In this document: positions 37,795 to 48,779 of the stretch, in pieces
Layout: each line of letters begins with the position of its first letter
Position numbering within the stretch: the first letter of the stretch is position 1
Assembly (NCBI RefSeq): GCF_902806475.1
Contig: NZ_CADCWS010000001.1
Coordinates: 32,894 to 96,893 of the forward strand
DNA from: Candidatus Frankia nodulisporulans
Lineage (GTDB): Bacteria; Actinomycetota; Actinomycetes; Frankiales; Frankiaceae
Reading direction: 5' to 3'
Length of the DNA: 64,000 bases
The notes under the pieces: model-generated
What the model was told of the DNA's origin: nothing
The model's database searches: none
Seen by the model: the letters and a program-made list of their open reading frames with translations, nothing else
Made by a program: the position numbers and the translations under genes

Positions 37795-37992
37795 TCAGCT
37801 GTAGGCCGGCTCCGCGTCGAGCGCCCGGACATCTTCCGGCACGTCGACACCACCAACCAGAGCCTCGTTGACGTCGCGTACTCGAGCCAGTTCCGCCTCA
37901 AGCTCCGCAACCCGGGCGCGAAGCCGGCGCACCTCATAAGAGAGGCGCAGATCGTTGCCGGATCCGACGTGGCCGAAAAGGGCCTTCGCCAT
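37795..37992 (-). CDS. Small conserved actinobacterial coiled-coil protein
   Basis: The protein has 65 residues from ATG 37992, behind a strong GGAGGACC site. It begins MAKALFGHVGSGNDLRLSYE and continues as one helix with leucine/alanine heptads (VRRLRARVAELEAELARVRD), ending in an acidic tail. Short proteins with this MAKAL-GHVG start and a coiled coil occur widely in actinobacteria, from memory; no function is known to me. It has its own probable promoter and hairpin, so it is a single-gene unit. The AT-rich leader is unlike its neighbours. Confidence 0.8.
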   Translation of the reverse strand: MAKALFGHVGSGNDLRLSYEVRRLRARVAELEAELARVRDVNEALVGGVDVPEDVRALDAEPAYS

Positions 37993-38080
37993 AGTGATGG
38001 TCCTCCACGATGAGTGACCTAGTGGGCGTTGGACAACACCAGACCCAAAAAGATCAAAGTGCGCCCCCAACAATGGCTCC

Positions 38081-38110
38081 AGAGTCCCACGCCGGAGGGT
38101 CGAAAGTCAA
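38081..38110 (-). promoter_or_regulatory. Candidate promoter of the small coiled-coil gene
   Basis: On the minus strand TTGACT (38105-38110) and GACTCT (38081-38086) are 18 bases apart. The -35 is good; the -10 matches at four positions. It is ~90 bases before the ATG at 37992. Confidence 0.35.
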
Positions 38111-38205
38111 GAGCATGCCACATGCCCAGCTGACCGATCCGGTGAACACGCAAATCCCGGTCGTCATGCTGGCGACATGATGACCAGCGCAGCGTCCACA
38201 AGCCG

Positions 38206-38517
38206 TCACGTGCGGCGAAAGCCGACCAGATTGCCCTGTGCGCTCCGCCACAGAAGTTCGACCCGATCAGTGCGGCCCGGAGTATGATCGGTCACCAGCA
38301 GACGCGCCAGCTCCTGACACGCCGCGACCGCGCCTTCCGCAATCACCTCGACCGTGCCATCGGACACATTCGTCGCGGAACCCACCAAGCCGAGTCTGCG
38401 AGCGCGAGTACGCACATAGTCGCGAAATCCGACCCCCTGCACGCGGCCACATACGCGGGCGGTGAAGCGGACCACCGTCGGGCCACCTGCCACTGACTCC
38501 AGGCGTTCGTCGGTCAT
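38206..38517 (-). CDS. acyP: Acylphosphatase
   Basis: The protein has 103 residues. The family signature is VCGRVQGVGFRDYVRTRARR, with the catalytic Arg in GFRDYV; SATNVSDGTVEVIAEG contains the catalytic Asn. Acylphosphatase hydrolyses acyl phosphates such as 1,3-bisphosphoglycerate. The ~15-residue N-terminal extension and short C-terminal tail are normal. The smc-acyP-mutM-rnc neighbourhood is common in actinobacteria. Confidence 0.94.
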   Translation of the reverse strand: MTDERLESVAGGPTVVRFTARVCGRVQGVGFRDYVRTRARRLGLVGSATNVSDGTVEVIAEGAVAACQELARLLVTDHTPGRTDRVELLWRSAQGNLVGFRRT

Positions 38518-38541
38518 CAGCGAGGTAGGGTACTGGCCATC

Positions 38542-38883
38542 ATGGACACCTCATCATTCTCAGACATGGCAGGCCGGCCGAGCGCGCCGCGGCGGTCTGC
38601 GGACCCGGTGCGCGCCCGCCCGCGCGCGCACCGCAGGTCGACCTCCGCGGCACTGATCGCCCTGGCCGCCGGAGCCGCCCTCGCACTGAGCGGCTGCGGA
38701 CAGAACTTCCACCAGGACGGCGGCGCTCTGCCCGTACCCAGCCCGAGCGCGAACGGCGACCGGCACGTCACACCAGCGCCGGTCGACAACCAGAAAGCGA
38801 TCATAGGCCCTGGTTACACCCTGCCGCGGACCGCCGGCCCGACCCAGACCGCTGTTCCGAACCTGCCCGGTGGCAAGGCCTGA
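38542..38883 (+). CDS. Small putative lipoprotein
   Basis: The protein has 113 residues. A basic N-terminus (~30 residues) leads into a signal SAALIALAAGAALALSGC with a lipobox cysteine near residue 52. The mature part is ~60 residues, Pro/Gly/Asn-rich, without recognised domain. It is divergent from acyP, with 24 bases between the two starts. Third-position GC is high, as in real genes here. I do not recognise a family. Confidence 0.5.
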   Translation: MDTSSFSDMAGRPSAPRRSADPVRARPRAHRRSTSAALIALAAGAALALSGCGQNFHQDGGALPVPSPSANGDRHVTPAPVDNQKAIIGPGYTLPRTAGPTQTAVPNLPGGKA

Positions 38884-39119
38884 TCCGCCACCTTCCGACC
38901 ATTACGTCCGCGAGCCGATCGCGGGTGTGACCCTACCAGCCAGCCGGCCGCCACACCCAAGATCGGCTCGCTCACCGGCCCGGTATCCGGCGCCGACCCC
39001 ACTGCCGCGGAGCTACGGGCTCGCGGCGAGCGCAGCCGGCACAGACCGCGGCGAGACTCTGATCCGCCTGACGGTCCGCCCCGGGATTCTCCCGCCGCGG
39101 CGACGGCAAGCTCGATCCC

Positions 39120-40007
39120 CTACTGCCACCGTGGGTGGCGGGGTGGAGGCTGGCAGGTCGGGCACGTGAAGCTGGAGCGGTTCATGAAGGCATCGCGGCG
39201 GATCGTGCCCCCGCAACGCGCGCACGACTCCCCCGCTCGCCCGTAGACCTGCAGCGATCGCTCGAACAGACCGCTGACACCCTCGACCGACACGTACAGG
39301 CGGTCAAAGGAGGTACCCCCCGCGTCCAGCGCGGCCGACATCACCGTGGTGGCGGCGGTCAGCACGCGGTGCGCCTGCTCCCGGGTCATCGTCTCGGTCG
39401 GGCGGGCGTAGTGCAGCCGCGCCGCCCACAGCGCCTCGTCCGCGTAGATGTTCCCGATGCCGCTGACCAGTGTCTGGTCGAGCAGGGCCCGCTTCAGGCC
39501 GGTACGTCGCGCGCGCAGGCGCCGGATGGCCTGATCCAGGTCGAAGACAGGGTCGAGGGCGTCGAGCGCGATGTGGGTGACCGGCGCGGGCAGCTCGGCA
39601 CCGCCGACGGCCACCGCGAGACCACCGAAGGTCCGCTGGTCGACGAAGCGGAGCTCACGACCACCATCGGCGAAGGTAAACCGGACACGCAGATGTGTCT
39701 GGTCCGGACTGTTCGATGGCACCACCAGCAACTGTCCGCTCATCCCCAGATGGGCGAGCAGCGCGTCCCCTGACGCCGGCGCGTCGGCGGACGGCGTCGG
39801 CGCCCGCAGGGCCAGCCACAGGAACTTGCCCCGGCGACGCGCGGCCATGATCCGCTGGCCGATCAGTGCGGCCCGGAAGTCCTCGGCTCCGAGGGTGTGC
39901 CGGCGGATGGCCCGAGGATGGTGGACGTCCACGTCGGCGATGACCCGGCCGACGACGCCGCGCTCCAGACCGCGCCGGACCACCTCCACCTCGGGCAGCT
40001 CAGGCAT
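39120..40007 (-). CDS. mutM: Formamidopyrimidine-DNA glycosylase
   Basis: The protein has 295 residues. The catalytic N-terminus (M)[18 protein letters not shown] supplies the Pro1 nucleophile and Glu2 after removal of Met. RRGKFLWL has the conserved Lys, and [19 protein letters not shown] the helix-two-turn-helix. The C-terminal zinc finger is [10 protein letters not shown] with CPTC. It cuts out 8-oxoguanine and ring-opened purines. It lies 18 bases after rnc. Confidence 0.97.
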   Translation of the reverse strand: MPELPEVEVVRRGLERGVVGRVIADVDVHHPRAIRRHTLGAEDFRAALIGQRIMAARRRGKFLWLALRAPTPSADAPASGDALLAHLGMSGQLLVVPSNSPDQTHLRVRFTFADGGRELRFVDQRTFGGLAVAVGGAELPAPVTHIALDALDPVFDLDQAIRRLRARRTGLKRALLDQTLVSGIGNIYADEALWAARLHYARPTETMTREQAHRVLTAATTVMSAALDAGGTSFDRLYVSVEGVSGLFERSLQVYGRAGESCARCGGTIRRDAFMNRSSFTCPTCQPPPRHPRWQ

Positions 40008-40025
40008 GATCCACCATCCGCGTGC

Positions 40026-40940
40026 TCAGGCGCCGGACGACTCGCCGACGCCAGAAGTCGAGGTCGGGGCAGCGGTCGAGGTCGAGGTCGGGGTCGGGGT
40101 CGGGGTCACAGGCGAGGTCGCGGTCGCGGCACGATCGTGCCGGCCGGCGGAACCGGGCCCGGAACCGTTGGTGGCGGCCACACCGGTGGCGGCCGCCTTC
40201 GCCTCCTGCGCCAGCTTCGCCGCCGCTGCCACCCGACCTTCCAGTACCGCGAAGGCCGCCTCGGCGGCACGCTGCTCCGCTTCCTTCTTGCTGCCGCCTT
40301 CGCCTTCGCCCAGCGACTCGCCGGCGATCCGGGCGTAGGCGGTGAACCGCTTCGCGTGATCGGGGCCGTCCTGGTCGACGGTGTACTCCGGCGGGCCGAG
40401 CGAGAGCAGCGCGGTCTGTTCCTGCAGGGACGTCTTCCAGTCGAGACCCGCACCACGGCCGGCGGCCTCGTCCAGCAGCGGATCGAAGAGCCGGTGGACG
40501 AAGCGGGAGGCGACCTCGAGCCCACCGGACAGGTAGACGGCACCGATGATCGCCTCGAGGGTGTCGGCGAGGATGCTCGCCTTGTCCCGTCCGCCCGTGG
40601 TCTCCTCGCCGCGGCCGAGCAGCAGATACGGCCCGAGCCCGATCGGCCCGATGGTCCTCGCGACGTCCGCCAGCGCCCGCATGTTCACCACGGAGGCGCG
40701 CTGCTTGGCCAGCTGTCCCTCGGCCAGGTCGGGATGACGCACGAACAGGGCCGTGGTGACCACGAGGCCCAACACCGCGTCGCCGAGGAACTCGAGGCGC
40801 TCGTTGGTGGGCAGGCCGCCCTTCTCGTAGGCGTAGGAGCGGTGCGTCAGGGCGCGGTCGAGCAGCTCGGTGTCGATCGCCGAGTCCAGCACCTTGATCA
40901 GGTCGCCGCGCGGGGGCGGCGGCGGCAGGTGGCGGGTCAT
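40026..40940 (-). CDS. rnc: Ribonuclease III
   Basis: The protein has 304 residues. The signature [16 protein letters not shown] carries the metal-binding Glu and Asp; [15 protein letters not shown] has the second acidic pair. A double-stranded RNA-binding domain follows (~165-240), ending [17 protein letters not shown]. The last ~60 residues are Ala-rich, then Thr/Pro/Ser-rich, encoded by a 6-bp-type repeat near 40060-40110. RNase III processes rRNA precursors and structured RNAs. The start overlaps the stop of the PlsX-like gene (ATGA). Confidence 0.96.
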   Translation of the reverse strand: MTRHLPPPPPRGDLIKVLDSAIDTELLDRALTHRSYAYEKGGLPTNERLEFLGDAVLGLVVTTALFVRHPDLAEGQLAKQRASVVNMRALADVARTIGPIGLGPYLLLGRGEETTGGRDKASILADTLEAIIGAVYLSGGLEVASRFVHRLFDPLLDEAAGRGAGLDWKTSLQEQTALLSLGPPEYTVDQDGPDHAKRFTAYARIAGESLGEGEGGSKKEAEQRAAEAAFAVLEGRVAAAAKLAQEAKAAATGVAATNGSGPGSAGRHDRAATATSPVTPTPTPTSTSTAAPTSTSGVGESSGA

Positions 40941-42073
40941 CCGGGCATCCCGGCCAGCGCACGACGCCGCGAGACCAGCGCCGCCATCGCGGCCCGGGTG
41001 CGGTCGACCAGGTCACCACGCACCGCGAGCGAGGCGGTCTGCACCGCCGTCACCAGTGCGCTGCCAGCGGCATCCACGGATCCTCCTCCGGACCGACCGG
41101 CGTGGGTCACGACAGCGTCAACCCCCAGCACGATCGTTCCTCCCAGCACGTCATGGTCCTCATGTGTCATCCTCGCCGGCTCCCCCTCGGGACCTCGGCG
41201 CAAGCTCGCCGCCGCGGGCCGCAGGGCCCGGACTACCGAAAGAAGCATGGCCCCGGCGCGGCCCTCGGCGACAACGACATCGATCCTGCCCTCGTCGGTC
41301 ACCCGGGGCGGCGCGGACACCTGGGCCGTTCGGGCGACATCGCCGCCCGGTTGGCCCGGTTGGCCGCCGAGCTGGCCACCGTGCTGGCCGCTGAGCCCGG
41401 CGGCGGTCAGCACGCGACCGGCCATCCATGGCCCGACGAAGTCCACGTCCAGAGCGCGAAGCTGTGTGGCCACGGCGTCGTGCACGGGGTCGGCCAGCGC
41501 GGGGCCGGGCGAGAGCAGCCCGACCTTCGGTCGTCCGGACACACCTCGCACCCGCGCGTGGACGGCGGCGAGCAGTGCGGCCTGAACCAGTTCGTCGGAT
41601 GTCGCACCCGCCGCCGCACCGGCATCGCACAGCGAAACCACACCACGATGGACGGCATCGCCGTCGGGTGCGCACCCGACATCCGCGGCCAGCACCGCCC
41701 GGGTCGCCCCGGGCAGCAGCCCGTAGGTGAACTGGGCCGCGGCCACGACCGCTTCGACGGGTGCGACGGACACCAGGGCGTCCGCCTGCCCGTCCCGCAC
41801 GAGGCGGGCCGCGACGCGCACGCCGCAGTCCCGCCGGGCACGCACGACGCGCACGGCCTCGGGACCCGACGGCACGCTCCGGGCGGCGGGACGGACCTGC
41901 ACCCGGGCCCCGGGAGTGATCCCGAGCCGGGCGAGGTCGTCCGCCACACCGTCCGCACCGGTCACCAGGATCAGTGTCAGGTGCGGATCGGCGTCCAGAG
42001 CGATCGGCAGGGCCTCGAGGAGGTCGGCGGTCGGCCGCCCCTCTCCCAGCAGGTCCAGGGCGATCCGGGTCAC
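40937..42073 (-). CDS. PlsX-like protein with degenerate motifs
   Basis: The protein has 378 residues. It begins [11 protein letters not shown] and has the general PlsX pattern, followed by rpmF upstream and rnc downstream, the usual plsX slot. PlsX makes acyl phosphate from acyl-ACP. Key family motifs are changed: LDxMGGD is LDLLGEG, SAGNTGA is SVAPVEA, and the DGFxGN loop is AEGRAGA. A Gly/Gln-rich insertion follows ~218 ([17 protein letters not shown]). Either the enzyme has diverged strongly or it is a non-catalytic relative. Overlap with rnc shows the frame is used. Confidence 0.65.
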   Translation of the reverse strand: MTRIALDLLGEGRPTADLLEALPIALDADPHLTLILVTGADGVADDLARLGITPGARVQVRPAARSVPSGPEAVRVVRARRDCGVRVAARLVRDGQADALVSVAPVEAVVAAAQFTYGLLPGATRAVLAADVGCAPDGDAVHRGVVSLCDAGAAAGATSDELVQAALLAAVHARVRGVSGRPKVGLLSPGPALADPVHDAVATQLRALDVDFVGPWMAGRVLTAAGLSGQHGGQLGGQPGQPGGDVARTAQVSAPPRVTDEGRIDVVVAEGRAGAMLLSVVRALRPAAASLRRGPEGEPARMTHEDHDVLGGTIVLGVDAVVTHAGRSGGGSVDAAGSALVTAVQTASLAVRGDLVDRTRAAMAALVSRRRALAGMPG

Positions 42074-42080
42074 ACCGAAC

Positions 42081-42251
42081 TCAGACGTCCAGCACCTGAC
42101 GATCGTTGTAGCGACCGCAGGTGGTGCACACCGTGTGCGGACGGACCGTGTGCCCGCGCGAGCACTTCGACAGTGTCGGCACCTTGGCCTTCCACTGCGA
42201 ACGGCGGGAACGGGTGTTGCTGCGCGACGTGCGCCGCTTCGGGACGGCCAC
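42081..42251 (-). CDS. rpmF: 50S ribosomal protein L32
   Basis: The protein has 56 residues from GTG 42251. It reads [20 protein letters not shown], then [10 protein letters not shown]; the rest is a zinc-ribbon-like end with [18 protein letters not shown]. Standard C+ L32 has two CxxC pairs. Here the first is C-SRG-H, so the site would be Cys, His, Cys, Cys. L32 is part of the 50S subunit. It follows the DUF177 gene with a 57-base gap, the usual order. Confidence 0.95.
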   Translation of the reverse strand: MAVPKRRTSRSNTRSRRSQWKAKVPTLSKCSRGHTVRPHTVCTTCGRYNDRQVLDV

Positions 42252-42308
42252 TGTGCCCTCTCCTTCGTACTTCAGGGGTGTGACGATCTCGCCGGGATGG
42301 CGAGCGTG

Positions 42309-42965
42309 TCAGGGTCGAACGTCGTCACCGCGATCGGCTCCCCGACCAGGGGTGTCGATCGCGGGATCGGGCCCGGTCGAGGTGTCCCGCGCTAGGCCGG
42401 ACAGCGCCGCCCACCGGGGGTCGGCGCTGTCGTGGGTGTGGTCGGACCCCACGTCGTCCAGGCGGACGCCGCAGTCGACGCACAGGCCCGCGCAGTCCGG
42501 CTGGCAGACCGGGGACAACGGCAGGTCGACCACGAGCGCGTCGCGCAGCGCGGGTTCAAGATCAGCCCGGTCGTCGACGAGGACTCGCTCGTCCTCGTCC
42601 TCGTCCTCGTCCTCGCCGGCCTCCACCGCGCGGTCAGCGTAGTAGAACAGCTCGAGGAGCTCGACCGTCACGGTGTCGGACACCGGATCGAGGCAGCGCG
42701 CGCACTCCCCCGTCAACGGCGCGATCACCGTCCCGCTGACCAGGACACCTTCGATCACCGACTCGAGACGCAGGTCCAGCTCCGCTGGCGCGCCCGAGGC
42801 GATCCAGATCATCTCGGTGCCCAGGCCCGCCGGAACCTCCACCCGGGTCTGGACACGCAGCAGCGAACCGGGCCGCCGGCCCAGCTCCCTGGTGTCAAGC
42901 ACAAGCGGGCCCCGGGGGGTCCGGCGGCGGGGGTGGGATCCACTCATGGCGGCAGTCGCGTTCAC
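42309..42965 (-). CDS. DUF177 (YceD) family 23S rRNA accumulation protein
   Basis: The protein has 218 residues from GTG 42965. The family pattern is GECARCLDP followed by CQPDCAGLCVDCG, two Cys pairs that probably bind metal. An acidic EDEDEDE stretch (~120-126) is encoded by a short GAG/GAC repeat. The C-terminal ~30 residues are Asp/Gly-rich. DUF177 proteins are linked with rpmF throughout bacteria and affect 23S rRNA levels in E. coli and plants. Confidence 0.93.
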   Translation of the reverse strand: MNATAAMSGSHPRRRTPRGPLVLDTRELGRRPGSLLRVQTRVEVPAGLGTEMIWIASGAPAELDLRLESVIEGVLVSGTVIAPLTGECARCLDPVSDTVTVELLELFYYADRAVEAGEDEDEDEDERVLVDDRADLEPALRDALVVDLPLSPVCQPDCAGLCVDCGVRLDDVGSDHTHDSADPRWAALSGLARDTSTGPDPAIDTPGRGADRGDDVRP

Positions 42966-43167
42966 GTCTAGGTCCGGCTCAGGAAGCCCACCGGGGTGGG
43001 TTCAGCATGGATGCGGGGTCGTACGGCGAAGGCCGGCGATAGGGGCCAGACGACGACTGTCCCCAGCCTATCCGATCGCGCCGTCCAACGACCAAGGCGC
43101 CCACCGACCAGCACGCACGGACGCACGGGAGCACGCGCCGACGGGAGCCTGAGGACGGCCGGGGGCG

Positions 43168-44204
<1,037 letters not shown>

Positions 44205-44214
44205 CGGAACGCTG

Positions 44215-46455
44215 TCATCCCTTCTCCAGAAAAGCCGCGCTCTCCTCGTCGAGCACGGTCGCGAGCAGGCGGCGCAGAGCGGGATGGTCGGTCAGGGCCG
44301 GGTCCGCGTCCACCAGCTGGAACGCTTCTGTCCGGGCCTCCCGGATGAGTTTCTCGTCGCGCAGCAACGCGAGCAGACGCAGCGATCGGCGACCACCGGA
44401 CTGCGCGGCTCCGAGCACATCGCCCTCCCGGCGCTGGACGAGGTCGAGACGGGCCAGTTCGGCGCCGTCGGTGGTGGCGGCCACCGCGCTGAGCCGCTGC
44501 CAGGCCGGGGTGTCCTGGTCCGCCGCGGTGTGCAGCAGACACCAGCCGGCCGCTTCGCCGCGGCCGACCCGCCCGCGCAGCTGGTGCAGCTGGGAGACCC
44601 CGAACCGGTCGGCGTCCAGCACCACCATCACGGTCGCGTTCTGCACATTCACCCCCACCTCGATGACCGTGGTCGCCACCAGGACGTCCAGCTCGCCGGC
44701 CGCGAACCGGTTCATCACCGTCTCCCGCTGAGCCGACGGCAGACGGCCGTGCAGGCATTCCACCCGCAGGCCGGCGAGTTCACCGCCGACGAGCTGCGGG
44801 AGCACCTCGGTCACGGTCGCGGTCGGTCGATCCTCGGTGTCGGCGCCGTCCTCGGGACCGGCGCCACCGATCCGGGGGCACACCACATAGGCCTGCCGGC
44901 CGGCGGCCACCTCGTCCCGGATGCGCCCCCACATCCGGTCGGTCCACGAAGTCACCATCGCCGGGACGACGAAGGTGGCCACCGGTGAGCGGCCGCTGGG
45001 CAGTTCGGTGAGCTCCGACACCTCGAGGTCGCCGAAGACCGTCATCGCGACGGTCCGCGGGATGGGCGTCGCGGTCATCACGAGCAGGTGCGGCGGCCGA
45101 CGGCCCCGGGCGCGCAGGGCGTCGCGCTGCTCGACCCCGAAACGGTGCTGCTCATCCACGATGACCAGGCCCAGATCGGCGAACTGGACGTCCTCCTGCA
45201 ACAGGGCGTGGGTGCCGACCACGAGACCTGCCGACCCGTCCGCGATCGCGGTGAGCGCCTCACGGCGTGCCCGCGCGCCCAGCGACCCGGTGACAAGAGT
45301 GATCCGGGTGGCCCGCTCGGCACCGTCGAGCTCCCCGGCCCGTGCCAGGTCACCGAGCATCTCGCGCAGGCTGCGCTCGTGCTGGGCGGCCAGCGTCTCG
45401 GTCGGCGCCAACAGCACCGCCTGCCCGCCGGAGTCGACGACGGCGAGCATCGCCCGCAGCGCCACGACCGTCTTGCCCGAGCCGACCTCGCCCTGCAGCA
45501 GTCGGTGCATCGGCACCGGACGGCCCAGATCCGCGGTGATGGCCTCGCCGACCGCGCGCTGCCCGGCGGTCAGGTCGAAGGGCAGGCTGGCCTCGAAGGC
45601 GGCCAGCAGACCATCCGGACGGCCGGGTCGCGCCACCGTCGCCAGCGCCTCCACCTCGCGGCGACGCCGGGCGAGGGCGACCTGCAGCACCAGCGCCTCG
45701 TCCCAGCTCAGCCGGGTGCGCCCGAGGCGCACGTCGCCGCGGTTCGCCGGCTGGTGCACCTTGCGATACGCCTCGAGCAGACCCGGCAGCCGGCGACGGT
45801 GACGCAGATCCGCCGGCAGGGGGTCGGTGACGGGGTCGAGCGAGTCCAGGGCCAGGCGCACGCATCGGGCCACCGTCCAGCTCGGCACCTTCGCCGCCGC
45901 CGGATAGATCGGCACCAGCGCGTTCACGAACTCCGCGCCGGCCCCGTCGCCCGTCCCGTCCCGGCCCTGCGCGCCAGCCAGGACATCCACCTGCGCCGCG
46001 CCCGCGGCGCCCCCGCCACCCGCACCGCTCCCGCCGAGTTCGCCGGGGTCGGCCTCGAGCAGGTGCACCTCGGGATTGGTCAGCTGGACCCGACCGCGGT
46101 ACTCCTCCACCTTGCCGGCGAACAGCGCTGTCACGCCACGGCGAAGATCCCGTTCGCGCCAGGTCTGGTTGAAGAACGTCAACGTCAACAGCTGCCGGCC
46201 GTCGGTCACGGTGACCCGCAGCATCGACCGCCCGGAGCGGATCGGTCGACGCTCGATCTTCTCCACCCGCGCGGCCACGGTGGCGGACTCGCCGACGACC
46301 AGATCGGCGAGATCGGTGAGTTCACCCCGCTCGTGGTAGCGGCGCGGGAGGTGATCCAACAGGTCACCCACCGACCGCAGCTCGAGCCCGTCGGCCAGCA
46401 GGGTGGCAGCACGGGCCCCCAACAGCGTCTTCAACGGAGTGTCAAGGTCGACCAC
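44215..46455 (-). CDS. recG: ATP-dependent DNA helicase RecG
   Basis: The protein has 746 residues from GTG 46455; the GGAGG site is only one base away, so a nearby start is possible. The N-terminal wedge (OB) domain covers ~50-170 and contains a Gly/Ala-rich insertion near 145-175. Helicase motifs: [19 protein letters not shown] (I), [12 protein letters not shown] (Ib), [13 protein letters not shown] (II), [11 protein letters not shown] (III), [17 protein letters not shown] (V) and [11 protein letters not shown] (VI). RecG reverses stalled forks and branch-migrates junctions. Divergent from rpmB. Confidence 0.97.
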   Translation of the reverse strand: MVDLDTPLKTLLGARAATLLADGLELRSVGDLLDHLPRRYHERGELTDLADLVVGESATVAARVEKIERRPIRSGRSMLRVTVTDGRQLLTLTFFNQTWRERDLRRGVTALFAGKVEEYRGRVQLTNPEVHLLEADPGELGGSGAGGGGAAGAAQVDVLAGAQGRDGTGDGAGAEFVNALVPIYPAAAKVPSWTVARCVRLALDSLDPVTDPLPADLRHRRRLPGLLEAYRKVHQPANRGDVRLGRTRLSWDEALVLQVALARRRREVEALATVARPGRPDGLLAAFEASLPFDLTAGQRAVGEAITADLGRPVPMHRLLQGEVGSGKTVVALRAMLAVVDSGGQAVLLAPTETLAAQHERSLREMLGDLARAGELDGAERATRITLVTGSLGARARREALTAIADGSAGLVVGTHALLQEDVQFADLGLVIVDEQHRFGVEQRDALRARGRRPPHLLVMTATPIPRTVAMTVFGDLEVSELTELPSGRSPVATFVVPAMVTSWTDRMWGRIRDEVAAGRQAYVVCPRIGGAGPEDGADTEDRPTATVTEVLPQLVGGELAGLRVECLHGRLPSAQRETVMNRFAAGELDVLVATTVIEVGVNVQNATVMVVLDADRFGVSQLHQLRGRVGRGEAAGWCLLHTAADQDTPAWQRLSAVAATTDGAELARLDLVQRREGDVLGAAQSGGRRSLRLLALLRDEKLIREARTEAFQLVDADPALTDHPALRRLLATVLDEESAAFLEKG

Positions 46456-46796
46456 ACCTCCGATACTGCACTGCGGCACCGACAGAACCGTGCCCGCACA
46501 CCCCGACCGTCCGTCCGGGACCACGGGGCGCGCGGTTCCCCGGGACCGCCGGACGGTGCCGCCCGGCCAGCGCCACGAGGCCGCCCGGCCGGCACCGCGC
46601 GGCCGGCTCGGCCGCATCCGCGGGGATCGCGTCGGCCGGTAGCCCGGCGGCTGAGGTAGGCTCGGACCGGTTTCCGCTGTGCGCGTTCTCCCGATCATGC
46701 CGTCAGGCCACTGGGATGAGTACGATCGCGGTTCCGACCGCCCGATATCCCGGAGTTCGACCCCGGGCCTGCGACTATTTCGACGGAGTGTTTCTC
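46456..46796. other. Intergenic region between recG (minus) and rpmB (plus)
   Basis: 341 bases between divergent genes. It must hold both promoters; TAGGCT at 46657-46662 is a possible -10 for rpmB but has no clear -35. Several GC-rich dyads are present, none outstanding. The DAK/YloV-type gene often found here is absent. Confidence 0.5.
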
Positions 46797-46985
46797 GTGT
46801 CTTCGGTGTGCGACGTCTGCGGCAAGGGACCGGGCTTCGGCATGTCGGTCTCTCACTCCCACCGACGCACTCGCCGTCGCTGGAACCCGAACATCCAGAC
46901 GGTCCGGGGCATCGTCGGCGGTACCCGGCGGCGGATGAACGTCTGCACCTCCTGCATCAAGGCCGGCAAGGTCACCCGCGGCTGA
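46797..46985 (+). CDS. rpmB: 50S ribosomal protein L28
   Basis: The protein has 62 residues from GTG 46797, eight bases after GGAG. It begins [20 protein letters not shown], then [17 protein letters not shown] and ends [13 protein letters not shown]. It is the zinc-binding (C+) form with two CxxC pairs. L28 is part of the 50S subunit. An open frame upstream of the GTG is not conserved. Confidence 0.96.
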   Translation: MSSVCDVCGKGPGFGMSVSHSHRRTRRRWNPNIQTVRGIVGGTRRRMNVCTSCIKAGKVTRG

Positions 46986-47040
46986 GGTTCCCGCCTGGCT
47001 GGCCGCCCGGTCAGGCACCCCGATCCGCTAGGGTCCCCGC

Positions 47041-48147
47041 ATGCCAGGAACCCGGGGCCGGATCCGTATTGCCGTTGTTTTCGGTGGCCGTAGCACCGAA
47101 CACGCGATCTCCTGTGTGTCGGCCGGTGGCGTGGTGCGTGCGCTCGACCGCCACGGCTATGACGTGGTCCCGATCGGCATCGATGTGGATGGCCGCTGGA
47201 TCGTGTTCGCGACCGATGCCGACGTCCTGCGGGCGGACGGTGAGCAGCTGCCCGCCGTGCGCGCCGCCGCCGGTCGCCAGGTGGTCCTCACCGCCGACCC
47301 GACCGCGCCCCGGCTCGTCCCGCGCGATCCCACGGACGCCCCCCTGGGCGAACTCGCCGACATCGACGTGATCTTCCCCGTCCTGCACGGCCCGTTCGGG
47401 GAGGACGGCACGGTGCAGGGCCTGTTCGAACTGGCCGGGGTCCCCTATGTGGGCTCCGGGGTGTTCGCCAGCGCCGCGGCCATGGACAAGGAACACATGA
47501 AGGCGCAGCTCGCGGCCGCCGGTCTCCCGGTCGGGCCGTATGTCGTGCTGCGTGCCGGCGAGAGCCTCACCGAGACCGATCGGCAGCGGCTGGGCCTGCC
47601 GGTGTTCGTGAAACCCGCGCGCGGTGGCTCGAGCATCGGCATCAGCCGGGTGGACGCCTGGGCGGACCTCGACACCGCCGTCAAGACGGCACGCACCCAC
47701 GATCCCAAGGTGCTCATCGAGGCGGGCATCGTCGGCCGGGAGATCGAGTGCGGTGTCCTCGGCCGTGTCGACGCGCCCGGTGCGCAGGCGAGCCTGCCCG
47801 CTGAGATCAGCGTTGACTCCCCGACCGGTTTCTACGACTTCGACGCGAAGTACGTGACTGACCGCACCCGGTTCGACGTTCCCGCCGTGCTTTCCCCGGA
47901 CATCCTCGAGGAGGTCCAGGCCGTGGCGGTGCGGGCCTTCGAAGCCCTGGACTGCGCCGGACTCGCCCGGGTCGACGTGTTCCTCACTCCCCAGAACAAA
48001 GTGGTGGTGAACGAGGTGAACACCATTCCCGGTTTCACCCCGACGTCGATGTTCCCCCGCATGTGGGCGGCCAGCGGCCTCGATTTCCCGGCATTGGTCG
48101 ACCGGCTGGTGCGCTCGGCCCTCGGCGCCGGCGCCGGCCTGCGCTGA
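47041..48147 (+). CDS. ddl: D-alanine--D-alanine ligase
   Basis: The protein has 368 residues. The ATP-grasp fold is complete: AVVFGGRSTEHAISCVSA, FPVLHGPFGEDGTVQGLFEL, PVFVKPARGGSSIGISRV, and the metal-binding end VVNEVNTIPGFTPTSMFPRM. The FYDFDAKYVTD loop with Tyr fits D-Ala-D-Ala rather than D-Ala-D-Lac specificity, from general family knowledge. It supplies the peptidoglycan precursor dipeptide. It lies 55 bases after rpmB, convergent with DUF3515. Confidence 0.97.
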   Translation: MPGTRGRIRIAVVFGGRSTEHAISCVSAGGVVRALDRHGYDVVPIGIDVDGRWIVFATDADVLRADGEQLPAVRAAAGRQVVLTADPTAPRLVPRDPTDAPLGELADIDVIFPVLHGPFGEDGTVQGLFELAGVPYVGSGVFASAAAMDKEHMKAQLAAAGLPVGPYVVLRAGESLTETDRQRLGLPVFVKPARGGSSIGISRVDAWADLDTAVKTARTHDPKVLIEAGIVGREIECGVLGRVDAPGAQASLPAEISVDSPTGFYDFDAKYVTDRTRFDVPAVLSPDILEEVQAVAVRAFEALDCAGLARVDVFLTPQNKVVVNEVNTIPGFTPTSMFPRMWAASGLDFPALVDRLVRSALGAGAGLR

Positions 48148-48200
48148 GGCCGCACGGCCTCTCGAACCGGCTCCGCCCGGGTGGCCGGGGTGGGGCAGGG

Positions 48201-48779
48201 TCAGGCCGTGGTGGCCCTGGTGTGCGCCCGGACCGCGGCGCCGACCGTGACGAGGACGTCGAAGGGCTGGACCTCGGCCAGGGTGGTCGCGGGCAGGGAG
48301 AGCACCACGTGCGGGGAACGGGTCGGCGTCGAGAACCGCAGACCGTCGCCGATCCGTTCGCTGAACCAGCCGACGTCGTCGACGAAGGACAGCGTCGCGT
48401 CGGGCCGGTAGCTCGCCGGTACCCCGGCCGCGCCACAGGTGAGCACCGCGGGACCACGCCCGTAGGCGACCGCGGTGGCCTGTGCCGGCTTCAGCGTGCG
48501 CCGATCCAGGTGGGCACCCAGCGATGACGGCAGCGCCCGCACCAGGGCCTCGCAGGCCGCTCCCAGCGAAGCCGCCGGCACCGGGACGTTGGTCAACCGG
48601 ACCGGACCGGGACCGCCACAGGCCGCGCCCAGCAGGACGACCACGACCCCGACCACGACCCGGCCACCCCGGCCCCGGCCGGGACGACCACCGCCCCACC
48701 CGGGACGACCAGCACCCCGCCAGGCACGACCGATCCGCCGCGCGCGACGGCTGGCCGCCCACCCGGGACGTCCGACCAT
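48201..48779 (-). CDS. DUF3515 family membrane-anchored or lipo-protein
   Basis: I chose ATG 48779 (192 residues). The first ~45 residues are Gly/Arg/Trp/Pro-rich with GRPGW-like repeats, then a membrane segment VVVGVVVVLLGAAC, which is also a plausible lipobox. The DUF3515 domain follows: VPVPAASLGAACEALVRALP, GAAGVPASYRPDATL and VGWFSERIGDGLRFSTPTRS. It normally neighbours ddl in actinobacteria (Rv2980 type). No function is known. The true start is uncertain because the upstream frame stays open and similarly biased. Confidence 0.8.
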   Translation of the reverse strand: MVGRPGWAASRRARRIGRAWRGAGRPGWGGGRPGRGRGGRVVVGVVVVLLGAACGGPGPVRLTNVPVPAASLGAACEALVRALPSSLGAHLDRRTLKPAQATAVAYGRGPAVLTCGAAGVPASYRPDATLSFVDDVGWFSERIGDGLRFSTPTRSPHVVLSLPATTLAEVQPFDVLVTVGAAVRAHTRATTA

